Of a DNA stretch of 64,000 nucleotides, positions 1 to 11,989 are shown piece by piece. The translations under genes and the position numbers were made by a program. Source of the DNA: Excoecaria cochinchinensis (taxonomy: Eukaryota > Streptophyta > Magnoliopsida > Malpighiales > Euphorbiaceae). The notes beneath the pieces are model-generated. The model saw only the letters and a program-made list of their open reading frames with translations. It ran no database searches and was not told the origin of the DNA. Every line of letters begins with the position of its first letter. Positions within the stretch are counted from its first letter, which is position 1. The stretch is taken from positions 5,886,501 through 5,950,500 of the forward strand of contig CANTUQ010000081.1 in assembly GCA_947683425.1 (NCBI GenBank). The letters run 5' to 3'.

Positions 1-1112
1 GACATCCATGTGCATCGCCAAGCTTTGATTTATGGCTTCAATGCCATCCAATCTATGCATTACTTGCTCCAAACCTGCAGTAGAGCCTCCATCAGCAGTA
101 TTAACCCCAGCAGCCTCCTCGTCCTCATCCGAGGAGTCATAAGCCACAGCTGCGGAGGTTGATTCAGGTGCACGGCCACTTGGTGCACTTAGTCCAACTA
201 TACTTGGTGCACCTGCAGAACGGTCAACAAATCTAGGGGGCCAAGCTCCCTTAGTTAAAATATTAGCCCGCCTGAAATAGGCAACATTAAGCAAAGCAAT
301 GGATTCATTATCAACCATCACAAAATTATGCAAATCACCAAGACATCCCAAAATTATACCCGTGACCATATGACACATACCCACTGATTTACTCCTAGCA
401 ATGGATGCATAGTACAGACCATCAAAAACAAAATTAATGGAGTCAGGGGTTTTATGAGCATGCAAAAGATCTAAAACAAATAAGTCCTTGGTTTGAACTT
501 TAGTGCTTTCCACCCTACCAAATAGAGCATGACAAAGATATTTATGAAAAATCATCAAAGCATCATCTTTAAATTGCCGATTAGTAGAATTTTTATTATC
601 AAAATGATCTAACCCAGTCAATCTTTGCCAAATATGGGAAGGTCTAAAATGATGGGCATCAAAACGTTTTCCATTTAAAGGGAAACCAAACCAAGCATGC
701 AATTAATCATACATAAAAGTATACTCTGTGCCTTGATGTCTAAATTTCATCGCAATCTTATGTTTATCAACATAAGCCAGGGTAACAAAAAAATCTAAAG
801 CCCACTCTTTTCTAATAGGTAAAGATAAAATAATAAATTTCCCCCACTTCATATATCTAAGAAAACTATTAATTTGAGAAGTTAAGCCTAAAGTATCCAG
901 AATAGCAAAATCCAAATCCCACATGCCAACATAAGTTTTTTAGCAAAATATTGAAATTTCTGACCTTCATCATCAGAAAAAATTGGAAAAGGAAACTCAT
1001 GCCGGTTTTGAAATAAAACTGATTCAGGAATGGAATCGTCACCTTGAGTGCTTGACTCTCCCATAGGCCTCTTCCCCTTCCTCTTATCTCCGATGGATTT
1101 TGTCCTCACCAT
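1..1112 (-). pseudogene. Athila downstream ORF (putative plant transposon protein type), broken and partial
   Basis: The start at 1112 gives a basic N-terminus (MVRTKSIGDKRKGKRP) typical of the ORF downstream of pol in Athila-like elements, often annotated as 'putative plant transposon protein'. The frame is open to 888, continues in a second frame from about 924 to 703, and returns to the first frame from 698 to the window edge. Two compensating frameshifts therefore interrupt one gene of at least 370 codons. The C-terminal part is acidic and Ser/Glu-rich near base 130, followed by a heptad-like stretch. The function of this family is not established; an env-like role has been proposed for some Athila ORFs. 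No clear membrane anchor is visible in the part present. Confidence 0.75.
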
Positions 1113-1780
1113 TTCTTAAATTCGTTAGCAATAATATGGAAAAAATGAAAATAATTATAAGAGAATAAGAGTCAACCCTAGAAAAACTAAAAAAGAAAAG
1201 AGAACGTGAGAGAATTTGCGAGAACGTGGGGAAGTGTAGAGAGGAAAGAGAGAAAATAAATAGGAAAGAACTAAATAAGCAAAACAAAGTGGAAGAGAAA
1301 GGAGTTATTAGGGCATAAAATAAGGAAATAGGAGAATTAAATGAGTCCCAATGGTCATATTTGACCAAAAATTTCAAATCCTGCTTCCTGTCGCGACAGT
1401 AGCAATTTGATAAAAGGAACATCTCGCGATATACGTCGCGTCAGCGAGACAAATGAAGCCCCCTTTCTCTGTCGCGCTCGCGACATCTTCACGCTCGTGA
1501 TAGAAACAAACATTAGAAATGGGTTGTCGCGAGGCCACCAATGTCGCGCCGTCGCGATGAAACCTACAAAACACCTTCCCCTCTCTGTCGCGCTCACAAC
1601 AGAGAGAAAAACTTAAAAATCAACTTTGTTTCCCTTGAAAAATAACATCACAAATTGACATAGAAAATAAACTTACAAATTAAGAGTACCTGTAGAACAA
1701 AAAGAATTACATTAGTACATATAAATATCACACATATAATATAACAAGTAATTAAAAAGAAAAATAATGTCAATTAACCT
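1113..1780 (-). other. Athila spacer between integrase and downstream ORF
   Basis: No reading frame here looks real. The segment is purine-rich on the plus strand up to about 1330, then carries a cluster of CpG-rich palindromes (1388-1604), then AT-rich DNA up to the integrase stop. Confidence 0.6.
1388..1604. repeat. Cluster of TGTCGCG palindromes
   Basis: CTGTCGCGACAG at 1388-1399 is a perfect 12-bp palindrome. TGTCGCGCTCGCGACA at 1470-1485 has 7-bp arms around CT, and looser copies lie at 1525-1557 and 1583-1604. The surrounding DNA is AT-rich. The centre reads CT on the plus strand, so AG on the sense strand of this minus-strand element. Confidence 0.8.
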
Positions 1781-4700
1781 TCAAACCATTTTTAAAGAGA
1801 TAAATGAAACCTCCCTTCCATGAAAGGTTTCCTCCAAATACACCTTACATCTTTGACCATTGGCTTTAAATAATTCCCTTTTTTCGTTTTTGAGTTCTAG
1901 AAAACCTTGATCAAAAACATGGGTGACTTTAAAGGGTCCACTCCATCTTGATTTCAATTTTCCAGGAAAGAGTTTCAACCTTGAATTTTACAAAAGAACC
2001 TTATCCCCAATGGTGAAATGTTTATACCTTATATGAGCATCATACCATGTTTTAGACCTTTCTTTATAGATTTTGGCATTTTTGTAGGCAAAAAGTCTTA
2101 ACTCATCAAGCTCATTCAATTGCAAACATCTCTTGACACTTGCATCCTTTAAGTCATAATTCAAGGTCCTAATAGCCCAATATGCTTTATACTCTAACTC
2201 CACAGGCAAATGACATGCTTTTCCATAAACCAACCTATATGGTGTCATACCAATAGGTGCCTTAAATGCTGTGCGGTATGCCTATAAAGCATCATCCAAT
2301 TTATATGCCCATTCCTTTCTAGAATTAGAAACAGTTTTTTCTAATATCCACTTAAGTTCCCTATTGGACACTTCCACTTGACCACTTGTTTGTGGGTGAT
2401 ATGGTGTAGCTACCCTATGATGCACATCATATTTATGCAATAAAGAATCAAAAGAACGGTTAATGAAATGCTTACCTCCATCACTTATGATGGCTCTTGG
2501 CACTCCAAACCTTGAGAAGAGCTTCTTCAAAAACTTTAGCACTACCTTTGAATCATTAGTTGGCTTTGCTTTTGCTTCAACCCATTTGGATACATAATCT
2601 ACACTAACAAAAATGTAATTTTGCCCAAAAGATGTAGTGAAAGGACCCATAAAATCAATCCTCCACACATCAAATACTTCAACTTCCAATATGTTATTCA
2701 AAGGCATTTCATCTCTCTTACTAATATTACCAGCTCTTTGACATTTATCACACTTAGCAACAAACACTCTTGCATCATGAAACAAAGTAGGCCAAAAGAA
2801 ACCACATTCAAGCACCCTAGAAGCAGTCTTAGTAGAACCATTATGACCCGAATACAAAGAAGCATGACAATGTGTCAAGATGTTTTGATAATCTTCCTCA
2901 CCCACACATCTACGGATTATGCCATCCCCACTTATCTTAAATAAATAGGGTTCCTCCCAAAGATAATGTTTGACATCATTAAAAAACTTTTTCTTTTGTT
3001 GCCATGTCAAACCATTAGGCACAATCCCAGTAGCAAGATAATTAGCAAAATCAGCATACCAAGGTACATGCATATTTTCAAGTGATATTAATAATTCATC
3101 CAAAAAAAACTCATTAATGCTATCAGCTAACGGTTCATCATTGTTTTCTAACCTTGACAAATGGTCAGCTACTAAATTTTCACTTCCCTTTTTATCTTTA
3201 ATAACAAGGTGAAATTCTTGCAATAATAATACCAAATGAATCAATCTAGGTTTAGCATCTTTCTTAGCAAACAAATACCTCAATGCCGCATGATCCGTAT
3301 AAATAATAACTTTAGACCCTAACAAGTAAGATCTAAATTTGTCACATGCATAAACCACATCTAACATCTCTTTTTCAGTGGTTGTGTAATTGATTTGAGG
3401 AGGTGACAAAGTGTGGCTAGCATAATAAATCACATTTAAATTCTTACCATGCCTTTGTCCTAGCACACATCCCACAGCAAAATCACTTGCATCACACATG
3501 ATCTCAAATGGCAATTCCCAATTAGGAGGGGTGATAATAGGTGCACTTACAAGGGCTTTCTTCAAAGTATCCAAAGTATGCATACATTCTTCAGAAAATT
3601 CAAAAGGCGCATCCTTTATTAACAAGTTAGTCAAAGGTTTAGCAATCAATGAAAAATCCTTTATAAATCTTCTATAAAAACCAGTATGACCAAGAAAAGA
3701 TCTTACCCCCTTAAGTGTAGTGGGTGGAGGTAATTTCTCAATCAATTCTGTTTTTGCTCTATCTACCTCAATCCCTCGACTTGAAATCTTATGCCCTAAA
3801 ACTATCCCTTCATCTACCACAAAATGGCATTTCTCCCAATTAAGAACCAAATTAGTTTCTTCGCATCTAACCAATACTTTGTCTAAATTTTGTAGACAAA
3901 GCTCAAATGAATCCCCATAAACAGAAAAGTCATCCATAAAAACTTCCATTATATCCTCTATCACATCCCCAAAAATTGAAGTCATACACCTTTGAAAGGT
4001 GGCTGGTGCATTGTATAACCCAAAAGGCATTCGCCTATAAGCAAAGGTCCCATATGGACAAGTAAATGTGGTTTTCTCTTGGTCATTACGGTAGATAAAA
4101 ATTTTAAAATATCCTGAATAACCATCTAAAAAACAGTAATGAGAATGGCCAGCTATTCTCTCCAATATTTGGTCAATGAATGGTAAAGGAAAATGATCTT
4201 TCCTAGTTGCTGAATTTAACTTCCTATAGTCTATACACACCCTCTAACCGGTGGTGGTTCTAGTAGGAATTAGATCACAATTCTCATTCTTAACAACCGT
4301 CATACCTCCCTTCTTTGGAACACAATGTATTGGACTCACCCAATCACTATCCGAAATTGGATAGATGATCCCAGCATCAAGCAACTTCATAACTTCTTTT
4401 TTCACTACCTCTTTCATGTGAGGGTTAAGCCTTCTTTGCCTATCAGCTTTAGGCTGACATTCATCTTCCAAGTTTATCCTATGCATGACAACATTAGGAC
4501 TAATACCTTTTAGATCAGAAATCTGCCAACCAATACTTTTTATCCTTTGTTTAACAACCTCTAACAATGCATACTCTTATGCACTAGTAAGTTTGTTGGA
4601 AATTATAATAGGCAAAGTATGATTAGAGCCAAGAAATGCATACCTCAAATGATTTGGTAATTCTTTTAATTCCACATTTGGAGGACTTACAATTAAAGGT

Positions 4701-5500
4701 GGCAAAGGTGCTTCATTCCGATAAAGAAGTTCTGGCCTTAAGCTCTCTTGCTCCATATCTTCATGAACTTCTACCTCCATTTGAACCTCCTCTTCACCTG
4801 CATTTTTCAATACCTCCAAAATGCAAGCATTGATAACAACTATTTTCATGCACACATTTTCATCCATGGGATATTGTAATGCTCTATCCATATGATATTC
4901 CACACTATCATCCCCTACTCTTAAGACTAAAGTGCCCTCATAGACATCCACTAAAGCCCTACCAGTCCTCATGAAAGGTCTTCCCAAAATCAATGGACAT
5001 TTCACATCATATGCAAAATCTAAGATAACAAAATCAGCAGGTAAAATAAACTTATCCACTTTTACTAACACATCTTCTACTATTCCATAGGATTTCTTAA
5101 TAGATTGATCAGCTAATTGCAAAACCATGGAAGTAGGTTTAACATAATCCAACCCCAACTTTTTAAAGTTAGACAAAGGCATGAGATTTATACTTGCCCC
5201 CAAATCACATAAACACTTAGGAAACTCAACATCTCCTAAGGTACATGGAATAGTAAAGCTACCATTATCTATAAGCTTTATAGGCAAATTATTTGTGATT
5301 ATAGAACTACATGCCTCAGTTAATGCAATAGTGGATATATCTTCCCAATTTCATTTCTTAAAAATTAAATCTTTAAGAAATTTTGCATAATTAGGAATTT
5401 GTGTAATGGCCTCAATAAAATTCAAATTGATGTGCAAATGCTTCAATTTATCAATAAAAGATTGGAATTGCTTATCTTGGTTTTGTCTCTTCAGGCATTA
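1781..5500 (-). pseudogene. pol: Athila pol: protease, reverse transcriptase, RNase H, integrase (stop-interrupted)
   Basis: One frame runs from about 5500 to 1781. Protease has the Athila-type DLGA active site (5195-5206) within a CDLGASINLMP motif. Reverse transcriptase spans about 4567-3560 with FLDGYSGY and the catalytic FMDD at 3929-3940. RNase H is about 3505-3146, with an acidic CDASD start and a YTDH motif. Integrase is about 2875-1781: the zinc-binding H458-H466-C497-C500 and catalytic D529, D587, E623 (D-35-E spacing) are present, counting from 4240. The C-terminal GPF-type domain follows at 1978-1781. In-frame stops occur at 5498-5500, near 5347, just upstream of 4567, at 4244-4246 (a family Trp in the RT), at 2282-2284 (a family Trp after integrase E) and just before 1978. 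Catalytic residues remain, but the polyprotein cannot be made in one piece. Confidence 0.93.
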
Positions 5501-7133
5501 AGGAAACGGTGGACGAGGTTGAAACTTCTTTGGAAGATTTGCCTTAGAAGTCATTTCTGTCGCGCCCGCGACAGGTGTCGCGCTGGCGACAGAACGCTCT
5601 CCTTCAGCTAGTGCGCTCGCGATAGGTACCGCGCCCGCGACATTACTCAGCCTCTCCTCTGTCGCAATCGGGACAGAAGAGTCATTCTTCTTATCATTTT
5701 CCTACAATTCTCCACTCTTGTTAGTAGTAACAATTTCATTAGTATAGGATTTACCTGACCTCAAATTAATGGCTTTTAGATGTTCCCTTGGGTTCTCTTC
5801 CGTATTACTTGGTAAAGTTCCTTGTAACCTTGAAGGTAATGCTTTTGCTAATTGCCCAATTTGCACTTCTAAGTTATGGATGGATGAGGCTTGATTCTTT
5901 ATAATCTAACCAAACTTATTTTCAAGCCTCTTGTGGTTCTCTTCTTGTTAGTTAAATTTGATATTAATTCCCTCCAAGAACCTATCCATTTTAACTTCTA
6001 ACGCCCCAAACCTATCTTGAGGTTGTTGAAAACCTACACTCCTATTTTGGTTGCTACTATTTCCCCAAGAAAAGTTAGGATGATTTCTCCAACCAGGATT
6101 ATATGTATTAGAGTAAGGGTTTACCACGACCTTGACCTTGAATAAAGCTAACTTGCTCTTCATTATTAGTTACCCCCAAATTACATCCTTCATTAGAATG
6201 TCCTAGTTGCCCACAAATGTTATAACTATTTTGCTGACTACCTCCCACTCCTAAACTATTAAGTTTATGAGTTAAGGCTTCTACTTGAGCTTGCAAAGCA
6301 ACTACAGAATCAAGTGCATGTACTTCCCTAGCATTAGAAGAATTAGAATCCCTTACTCTCTCGGTAGGCCATATGAAATTATTCATTGACATTTCTTCCA
6401 ATAATTCAAATGCTGCTTCGGTTGTTTTTCTCATCAAGGATCCACCAGCTGTAGCATCTATTGTACCTCTTGTAGTTGGGTTAACTCCATTATTGAAGGT
6501 TTGCATCAAAAGCTCCCTTGGAAGGTTATGGTGTGGACACATTCTTTGCAATTCTTTGAACCTTTCCCAAGCCTCAGACAAAGATTCATTGTCATTTTGA
6601 ACAAATGTAGTGATATCCTTTATGATTTTGGCTGTTTTAGCCAAGGGAAAATATTTGGATAAAAATGCTTGGGCCAATTGGTCCCAAGTAGTAATTGATC
6701 CCCTTGCTAGCGAATTCAACCAAGCTTTGGCCTTATCTTTCAAAGTGAAAGGGAAAAGCCTAAGTTTGATTGCATCAGCCGACACACCATTAATCTTAAA
6801 GGTATCACATATTTCAAGAAAATTTGCCAAATGAGCATTACGATCCTCATTTGCCAAACCATAAAATTGAATGCAATTTTGAATCATTTGTAATAAAGAA
6901 GGTTTAATCTCAAATTGATTTGTGTTTACCGTTGGCCTTATCACTCCTTGTTGAGCACCACTCAATGCAGGTGTGGCAAAGTCCATAAGTCTTGGTGGAT
7001 TTTCATCAGCCATGATAATTAGTCTCTTATTCTTATTCTTCTTTATTTTGGATTTCCGGTTACTTGACAAAAATCTTTCAATTTCAGGATTCAATGGTTC
7101 AAGTTCTTCTTGTGAACTTCTTGTACTAGGCAT
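5501..7133 (-). pseudogene. gag: Athila gag and gag-protease linker, frameshifted
   Basis: The start at 7133 gives MPSTRSSQEELEPLNPEIER. A retrotransposon gag core follows (residues about 95-250, with FPFTLKDKAKAWLNSL and a W-x-LxxAFLSKYFP motif). A zinc knuckle near residue 310 keeps C-x4-H-x4-C, but a Tyr stands where the first Cys of the usual C-x2-C is expected. At about 6110-6120 the frame shifts by one base into the pol frame, where the conserved NPYSNTYNPGWRNHPNFSW segment continues (6130-6050). The linker to protease then carries stops near 5946, 5907 and 5700. A stretch at 5557-5674 encodes an Ala/Val/Thr-rich segment made of TGTCGCG palindromes (see repeat entry). Confidence 0.88.
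5557..5674. repeat. TGTCGCG palindromes inside the gag-pol frame
   Basis: CTGTCGCGCCCGCGACAG at 5557-5574 and TGTCGCGCTGGCGACA at 5576-5591 are followed by two looser copies at about 5606-5640 and 5657-5674. On the coding strand this stretch is free of stops in the pol frame and reads as repeats such as SVASATPVAGAT. The palindromes are thus tolerated as in-frame coding sequence. Confidence 0.8.
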
Positions 7134-7262
7134 GAACTTTCAATTCCTGTAAAACCAAAAACAAATCACAAAGTCAAACTAAAATAATCAAACAAATTAA
7201 AATAAAAGAAAATATTGTAATCCAAAATCATAAATCAAGTTTCATAATGGCAAAATCAACGT

Positions 7263-7280
7263 TCCCCGACAACGGCAACA
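7263..7280 (-). promoter_or_regulatory. Primer-binding site, tRNA-Asp type
   Basis: The minus strand reads TGTTGCCGTTGTCGGGGA. This matches the Athila primer site complementary to the 3' end of tRNA-Asp (TGGCGCCGTTGCCGGGGA) at 15 of 18 positions. It lies nine bases inside the LTR end. Confidence 0.85.
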
Positions 7281-7289
7281 AAAACTTAT

Positions 7290-8660
7290 TGAGCATTTTC
7301 TATAGATGCTAATGACCGCAAGTATACTATGTACCGAAGCAGTACTTAAGAATGTCGATCCCACGAGGAACGGAATTTACACACTATTACTACCTAATTT
7401 TTACTTTGTTTACAATGATCAATTAATGGTAAAGTAGATGTAAACTATTCTAGAATCTAAATTAACTAAACCTAATTATTGATGGTCAAAGAAGATAAAA
7501 AGATAAAGGATGATAAGTATAAAAATGGAACTTGAATTAATTGTTCTTAATGATTATAGTATTCTTGTCATGCAAGCCAAGTTGAATAAAGTTCCTACTT
7601 ACTCTCTCGACATAAATAAGATTGCCTAAAACATGCATAAGTAATTCTATTTCACAACTTTCATTAATGAACTAGAAAATTAAACATGCAAATCTTAGAT
7701 TAAGTCATAACCTATAGCAACCATTTTAACACTATGATTTCTCAAATAATGCTTCAATGATTATTTCCCATTAGATTGTAAATATGAATTCATTTTTCAA
7801 TTAAACTCACACTTATAATGATCATACATAGTATCCTAATAGGAAATTCTACAAGCAAGAACACATGAATTAATATGAACAATAAAACATTTAATATTAG
7901 GTATTCAAGTTCAGAATTTACATCAAAAAATTTACAAGGAAGAGTAAAAAGATAAGAAATAAAGAAGGAGATTTCTCAACCATTTTCAAGTCACCAAAGG
8001 TAGTCTTCTTCTTTGTATGCTATCTTCTCTTCAATGCATAAACTCTACTTGAGAAAATTCGACTAAGGAAAGAAAAACTATTCTAACTTACTGAAATTTT
8101 ACTTAATCAAATGTTCAACTCCCTAAATTACAGTTAGAAGTATAATTTATAATATCTACTTATGCCCCTTCAGATGACTCTTGGTAATAGCTGCAAAACT
8201 TGGTGGAGAAACACAACTCTTCAATGTGAGATTTCATCTTTTTATCTCTAACGGATCTCTCTGTCCCGCTGGCGACATCGTCGCACTCGCGACAGAGCGC
8301 GCCTCTTTCATCGCTCCACCTTCCTTGCGTTTGCCTTCTCCGTGCCCTGTCGTGACCTCGTGACGAGCCCCTTGGTCGCGACTGGCTCTCTTCTTCCTTT
8401 TTCTCTCTTCCTCCTTTGACTTCCCTTAGCGTGTTTTATTGCGCTCGCGCCACTGTCGCGCTCACGACAGAGACACTTCTTCATTTGCTCAATTCTGCTC
8501 TTTTCTTCATCTTTCTCCACCTTTTTCCTCCAATGTTCTTCTATACCCAAAACTCAAACAAAACATAAAATATCCCTAATTTTAACACAAATAAACACAC
8601 ATAATCATAATTTCTAACCCTTAAACATGGGTTAAATATGAGCCAATTAAGATCATATCA
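7290..8660 (-). repeat. 5' LTR of the Athila-like element
   Basis: On the minus strand it starts TGATATGATCTTAATTGG at 8660 and ends CA at 7290, 1371 bp, next to the primer site. The AT-rich body carries palindrome clusters at 8261-8297 and 8453-8470. The right boundary coincides with a switch into Tat-type gag coding sequence. Confidence 0.8.
8261..8470. repeat. TGTCGCG-type palindromes in the Athila LTR
   Basis: Two tandem units at 8261-8297 (CTGTCCCGCTGGCGACA, then TCGCACTCGCGACAG) and CTGTCGCGCTCACGACAG at 8453-8470. As in the rest of this element, the centre reads CT on the plus strand. Confidence 0.75.
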
Positions 8661-9925
8661 CTCTATAACCACCGGCAGTCCCTCCTCGAGAGCAAGTCGA
8701 ACCACCTACTGGCGGGTAGGCTCCCCTCATTGGTAATGCTGCCCATCAACCTGTCAATGAGCACAGAGCTGCTGAGCCTATTGAGCCAAGAAGGGAAGGG
8801 ATCCCCAATCCCAATAAGGATTTCGTGATGAAGGAGGAAGATGAAGAGGTAATAGCACCTCAAGTTGTGAGGGCCAGAGCACCCAGGGTAGAAGATGAGG
8901 CAATAAGAGGGATAAGACAGTAAATTGAGATGATCACCCGCATGTTAATAGCTAGTAAGGTAATCAATCCCGAGGATAGAGATCTGGGGGATGAGGAGCT
9001 GCTGTCCCAAAGGTTTAAGATGCCTAAGCTGCTGAAGTTTGACGAAACATCGGATGCATCTGCACATATCAAGCAGTACACCTTGGTGATAAAGGGCATA
9101 GGGCTCACTAAGAGGCAAAAAGTGGATTATTTCTATCTCAATCTAGCGGGTCCAGCAGTAGACTGGTATCATGGGTTGGATAGGAGATCTAAAGAGGACT
9201 GGGAGCTCCTGACTGATGAATTCATGAGGCAGTACGACTGCAGCACTAGAATGGAGGTCATCCTAAAGGACCTCGAGCTTCTACAGTAAAATAATGATGA
9301 GTCGTTCCACGAATACCTCACTAGGTGGAGAAATAGAGTCATGGAGATGAAGTGGAAACTCGACACCGCTAATCAAATCAGATTGTTCATCAGGAACTCT
9401 TGCCCTTACTTGAGGGACTTGCTTAGCTTCAAGGGGCTCAAAGATTGGGAGTCGATCAAAGACATTACTGTAGAGGCTGAGGCGGCTTACCTAGCAAAGA
9501 AAGCAAGCAAAAATAACTTTGCTGGGAAAGGCTTTGGGAACCAGTCGGGGTATAGATCAGGCAGAGCTAGAAGCAGTAATTGTAGAAATGGTAAGACAGT
9601 CGAGGTTTTAGCCACCAGAGAAGAACAGGGCCAGTGGTACTTTTCTAACTTGGGTCGACCTCTATCCTGGGTGTTGGAGAGACTAATGATGGAGGGCAAG
9701 TTGCAACCATTGCTGCCCAAACTAGCTTTAAGTCAGGGACATTCGGGGCATAAGAGTGATCAATACTGCGCCTACCATTAACACACTAGGCATCTAATAG
9801 ACCATTGCCGAATCTTGAGGGCCAAAATCCAAGATCTCATTGACTCCAAACAGATCATGGACCTTGAAAAGAGAGAGAAGAAGAAGAAAGCAAGCTATAA
9901 TGCAGTCCCTCCTCCAGATATATGA
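8661..9925 (+). pseudogene. gag: Tat-lineage gag, three premature stops
   Basis: A single frame runs from 8669 to the TGA at 9923-9925, with TAA stops at 8921-8923, 9287-9289 and 9779-9781. The core includes a FDETSDASAHIKQY segment, DWYHGLDRRSKEDWELL and a RRxxxxFHEY-like stretch, all typical of the plant retrotransposon gag family. The Cys/His motif near the end (YCAYH...H..DHCR) is the Tat-type knuckle. The three stops fit CAA or CAG codons changed by C-to-T, judged from the related copy at 54900-56240. Gag would form the particle that packages element RNA; this copy cannot. Confidence 0.85.
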
Positions 9926-11989
9926 TTGGGTCTGGTCCCCCCGAGTGGCACTTGTCAGAAGAGCTACATGAAGACTGTGTTTTCTTAGATGCTTTATTTC
10001 CTTTTAATTCAAGAACTCTTTATGGCAGTTTAGTTATTTTAATATGATGAACATTTCTGTTTATTTATATGGTATTTTTTAATGATTTCATTTCCTATGG
10101 TCACGATGCATTCATTCATTTTTGACGTTAACCCAATTAATACAACTCCATCTAATCTCGAAACTTTGGGGAGTCCAAACAAAATCTTGATAGCATCTGA
10201 TATAACTCTTGAAGAGAGGATAATTTTGAGAGATATAAAATAATAAAAAAAAGAGCCTTTGCCTGGACCTGGTATGACATGCTGAAGATTGACAAGGACA
10301 TTCTTGAGACCAATGCTACTTCCACGTGCCAACATGACGATGAACCGGATTCTGAAAGCCATTCCTTTGCACCCCCAACATCTGGGTTGCATATGGTGCT
10401 GCCAAATAAAATCAAACCCTGAGAGCTACACTAGAAGTTGGACGAATAAAAACATATAATTTGTTAGAACCAAACCGTGTGACCCATTTGCTCCCGACCA
10501 TTTGAAATGCGTACCCTAAAATTAATCAAGATTGACCTTTAACCATTCGGGACCCTTACAGCCAAATTTAGCAGATAGCTCTTTACCTTTCAACTAAAAA
10601 AAAACAAAAAAGAGAAAAAAAAAATGAGAGGAAAGAAGAGAGAAAAACGCATGCGCAAAAAAAAAAAAATAACAAAAAAAAAGAGAGAAAAGAAAAAACA
10701 TACAAAAAAAAAACCATAATCTTTGCCCTAGATCATCCAAGTCTAACCTGTACCCAATCTCAGCCATTGAAAACCATTTCAGAATTTGAACCACCAAAGC
10801 CAATAAAAGAGAAGTGTGAGATTTCATATCCAAGCCCCAAATAAGGAACCCATCACCTTAACCGGTCTGCACAAGGGCCAAGAACAAAACTTTGATACAA
10901 AAAAGAACCACTCTCAGAAGTAGCAACCTCTCCGGCTAACGAAGATGAAAGCAAATTAAAGCAACACTAATGGACTAAAGGAAGCTTCGTGGCAAAGGCT
11001 AAAAATAAAAAGGAGAGAAAATATTCAATCAAGAAAACCTGCGAGGGCTGATTGATAACAGGAGTTTGATTCTCTCAAGATCTATCCCGAGATTAGATGA
11101 GGTCTCATATTTTTCGAGTTAATGCCAAATAATGATCCTGCATTATGAAATCAGATTGAAATATATGCATTTATGCAAAGGTGTATTGGTATGACCAGAG
11201 CAGTTCATCTTGCATGCTCAAAGTTGTCTGGGTCCGGCATAGAATCAGCACATTGTTACTGTCTACCCTCTACCATTCTCACTACTCAAGCACTTCAGTC
11301 GACTCATCCAGCTATCAACTGTAAGGCCAATTCTACAGCATCCTCATGATAGGTATCAAACTCATAAAATGATAATCTGAGACATAAGTACATGCCAATC
11401 ATATCCGAAAGATCTTTGGTAACAACTTCAGCATCTAAAAAAAAGAAAAAAAAAAGGCCGTTAGAGATGAAAACCGTAATTAGCGCTCTAAGCAAAAATT
11501 AGGCAAAAGGGCAGGGTGAAAACCTGGGAACAGGCAGTCTATCCTACAAAAAATGAAATGAATAAAAGCCATTGGATTGGGTTGGGTCCATTCCAGGCAA
11601 AAAATAAGACACAAGGTTTTGTGAAAATCCGAAACGGACGCATTTCCCGCTAAGAAAAGCTAGTGTAAAAATCCACAAGGCACGCACTACCTTCAAAAAA
11701 TGACTACAGGTTACAGATGAGAACCTCATAATCCCCCAGAGGCATAAACTTCAAAAGCAATTCCAGGGGGCACAGATCCTGCTGCAAATTACGACCAAAC
11801 CGGCTGTCACCTCCAGATCCACTTAGACGAATTTTTGTCCTGCATTATTGCATACATATGCATCTCACGTGCATGGTCACTATTTTTCCTGCATATTTGG
11901 CTTTTTGAGGTCTTGCAGAAAGAGAGAATCAATGCAAACAATGACAAAAGGCGAGTGACAACATCAATCAAAACACCAATCCAACCATT
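9926..11989 (+). other. Tat internal region, mostly deleted or degenerate pol and 3' untranslated DNA
   Basis: No conserved reading frame remains. A fragment near 10245-10300 resembles the linker upstream of reverse transcriptase in Tat elements (an AFAW...DM..ID pattern). RT, RNase H and integrase motifs are absent, so most of pol has been deleted. 10590-10715 is an A-rich, purine-only tract. The rest, up to the tandem repeats, reads as 3' untranslated DNA. Confidence 0.55.

Larger units (their letters stand above)
1..8660 (-). mobile_element. Athila-lineage Ty3/gypsy retrotransposon, incomplete at left edge
   Basis: Read on the minus strand, the order is LTR (8660-7290), primer-binding site, gag, protease, reverse transcriptase, RNase H, integrase, spacer, then an extra ORF that runs off the window at base 1. 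An additional ORF after pol and a tRNA-Asp-like primer site are marks of the Athila lineage. The 3' LTR is not in the window, so LTR divergence and the target duplication cannot be checked. The bases outside the LTR start at 8661-8665 are CTCTA, the predicted duplication. Every coding part is interrupted, so this copy is not autonomous. It lies inside the gag region of a Tat-lineage element that resumes at 8661. Confidence 0.9.
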
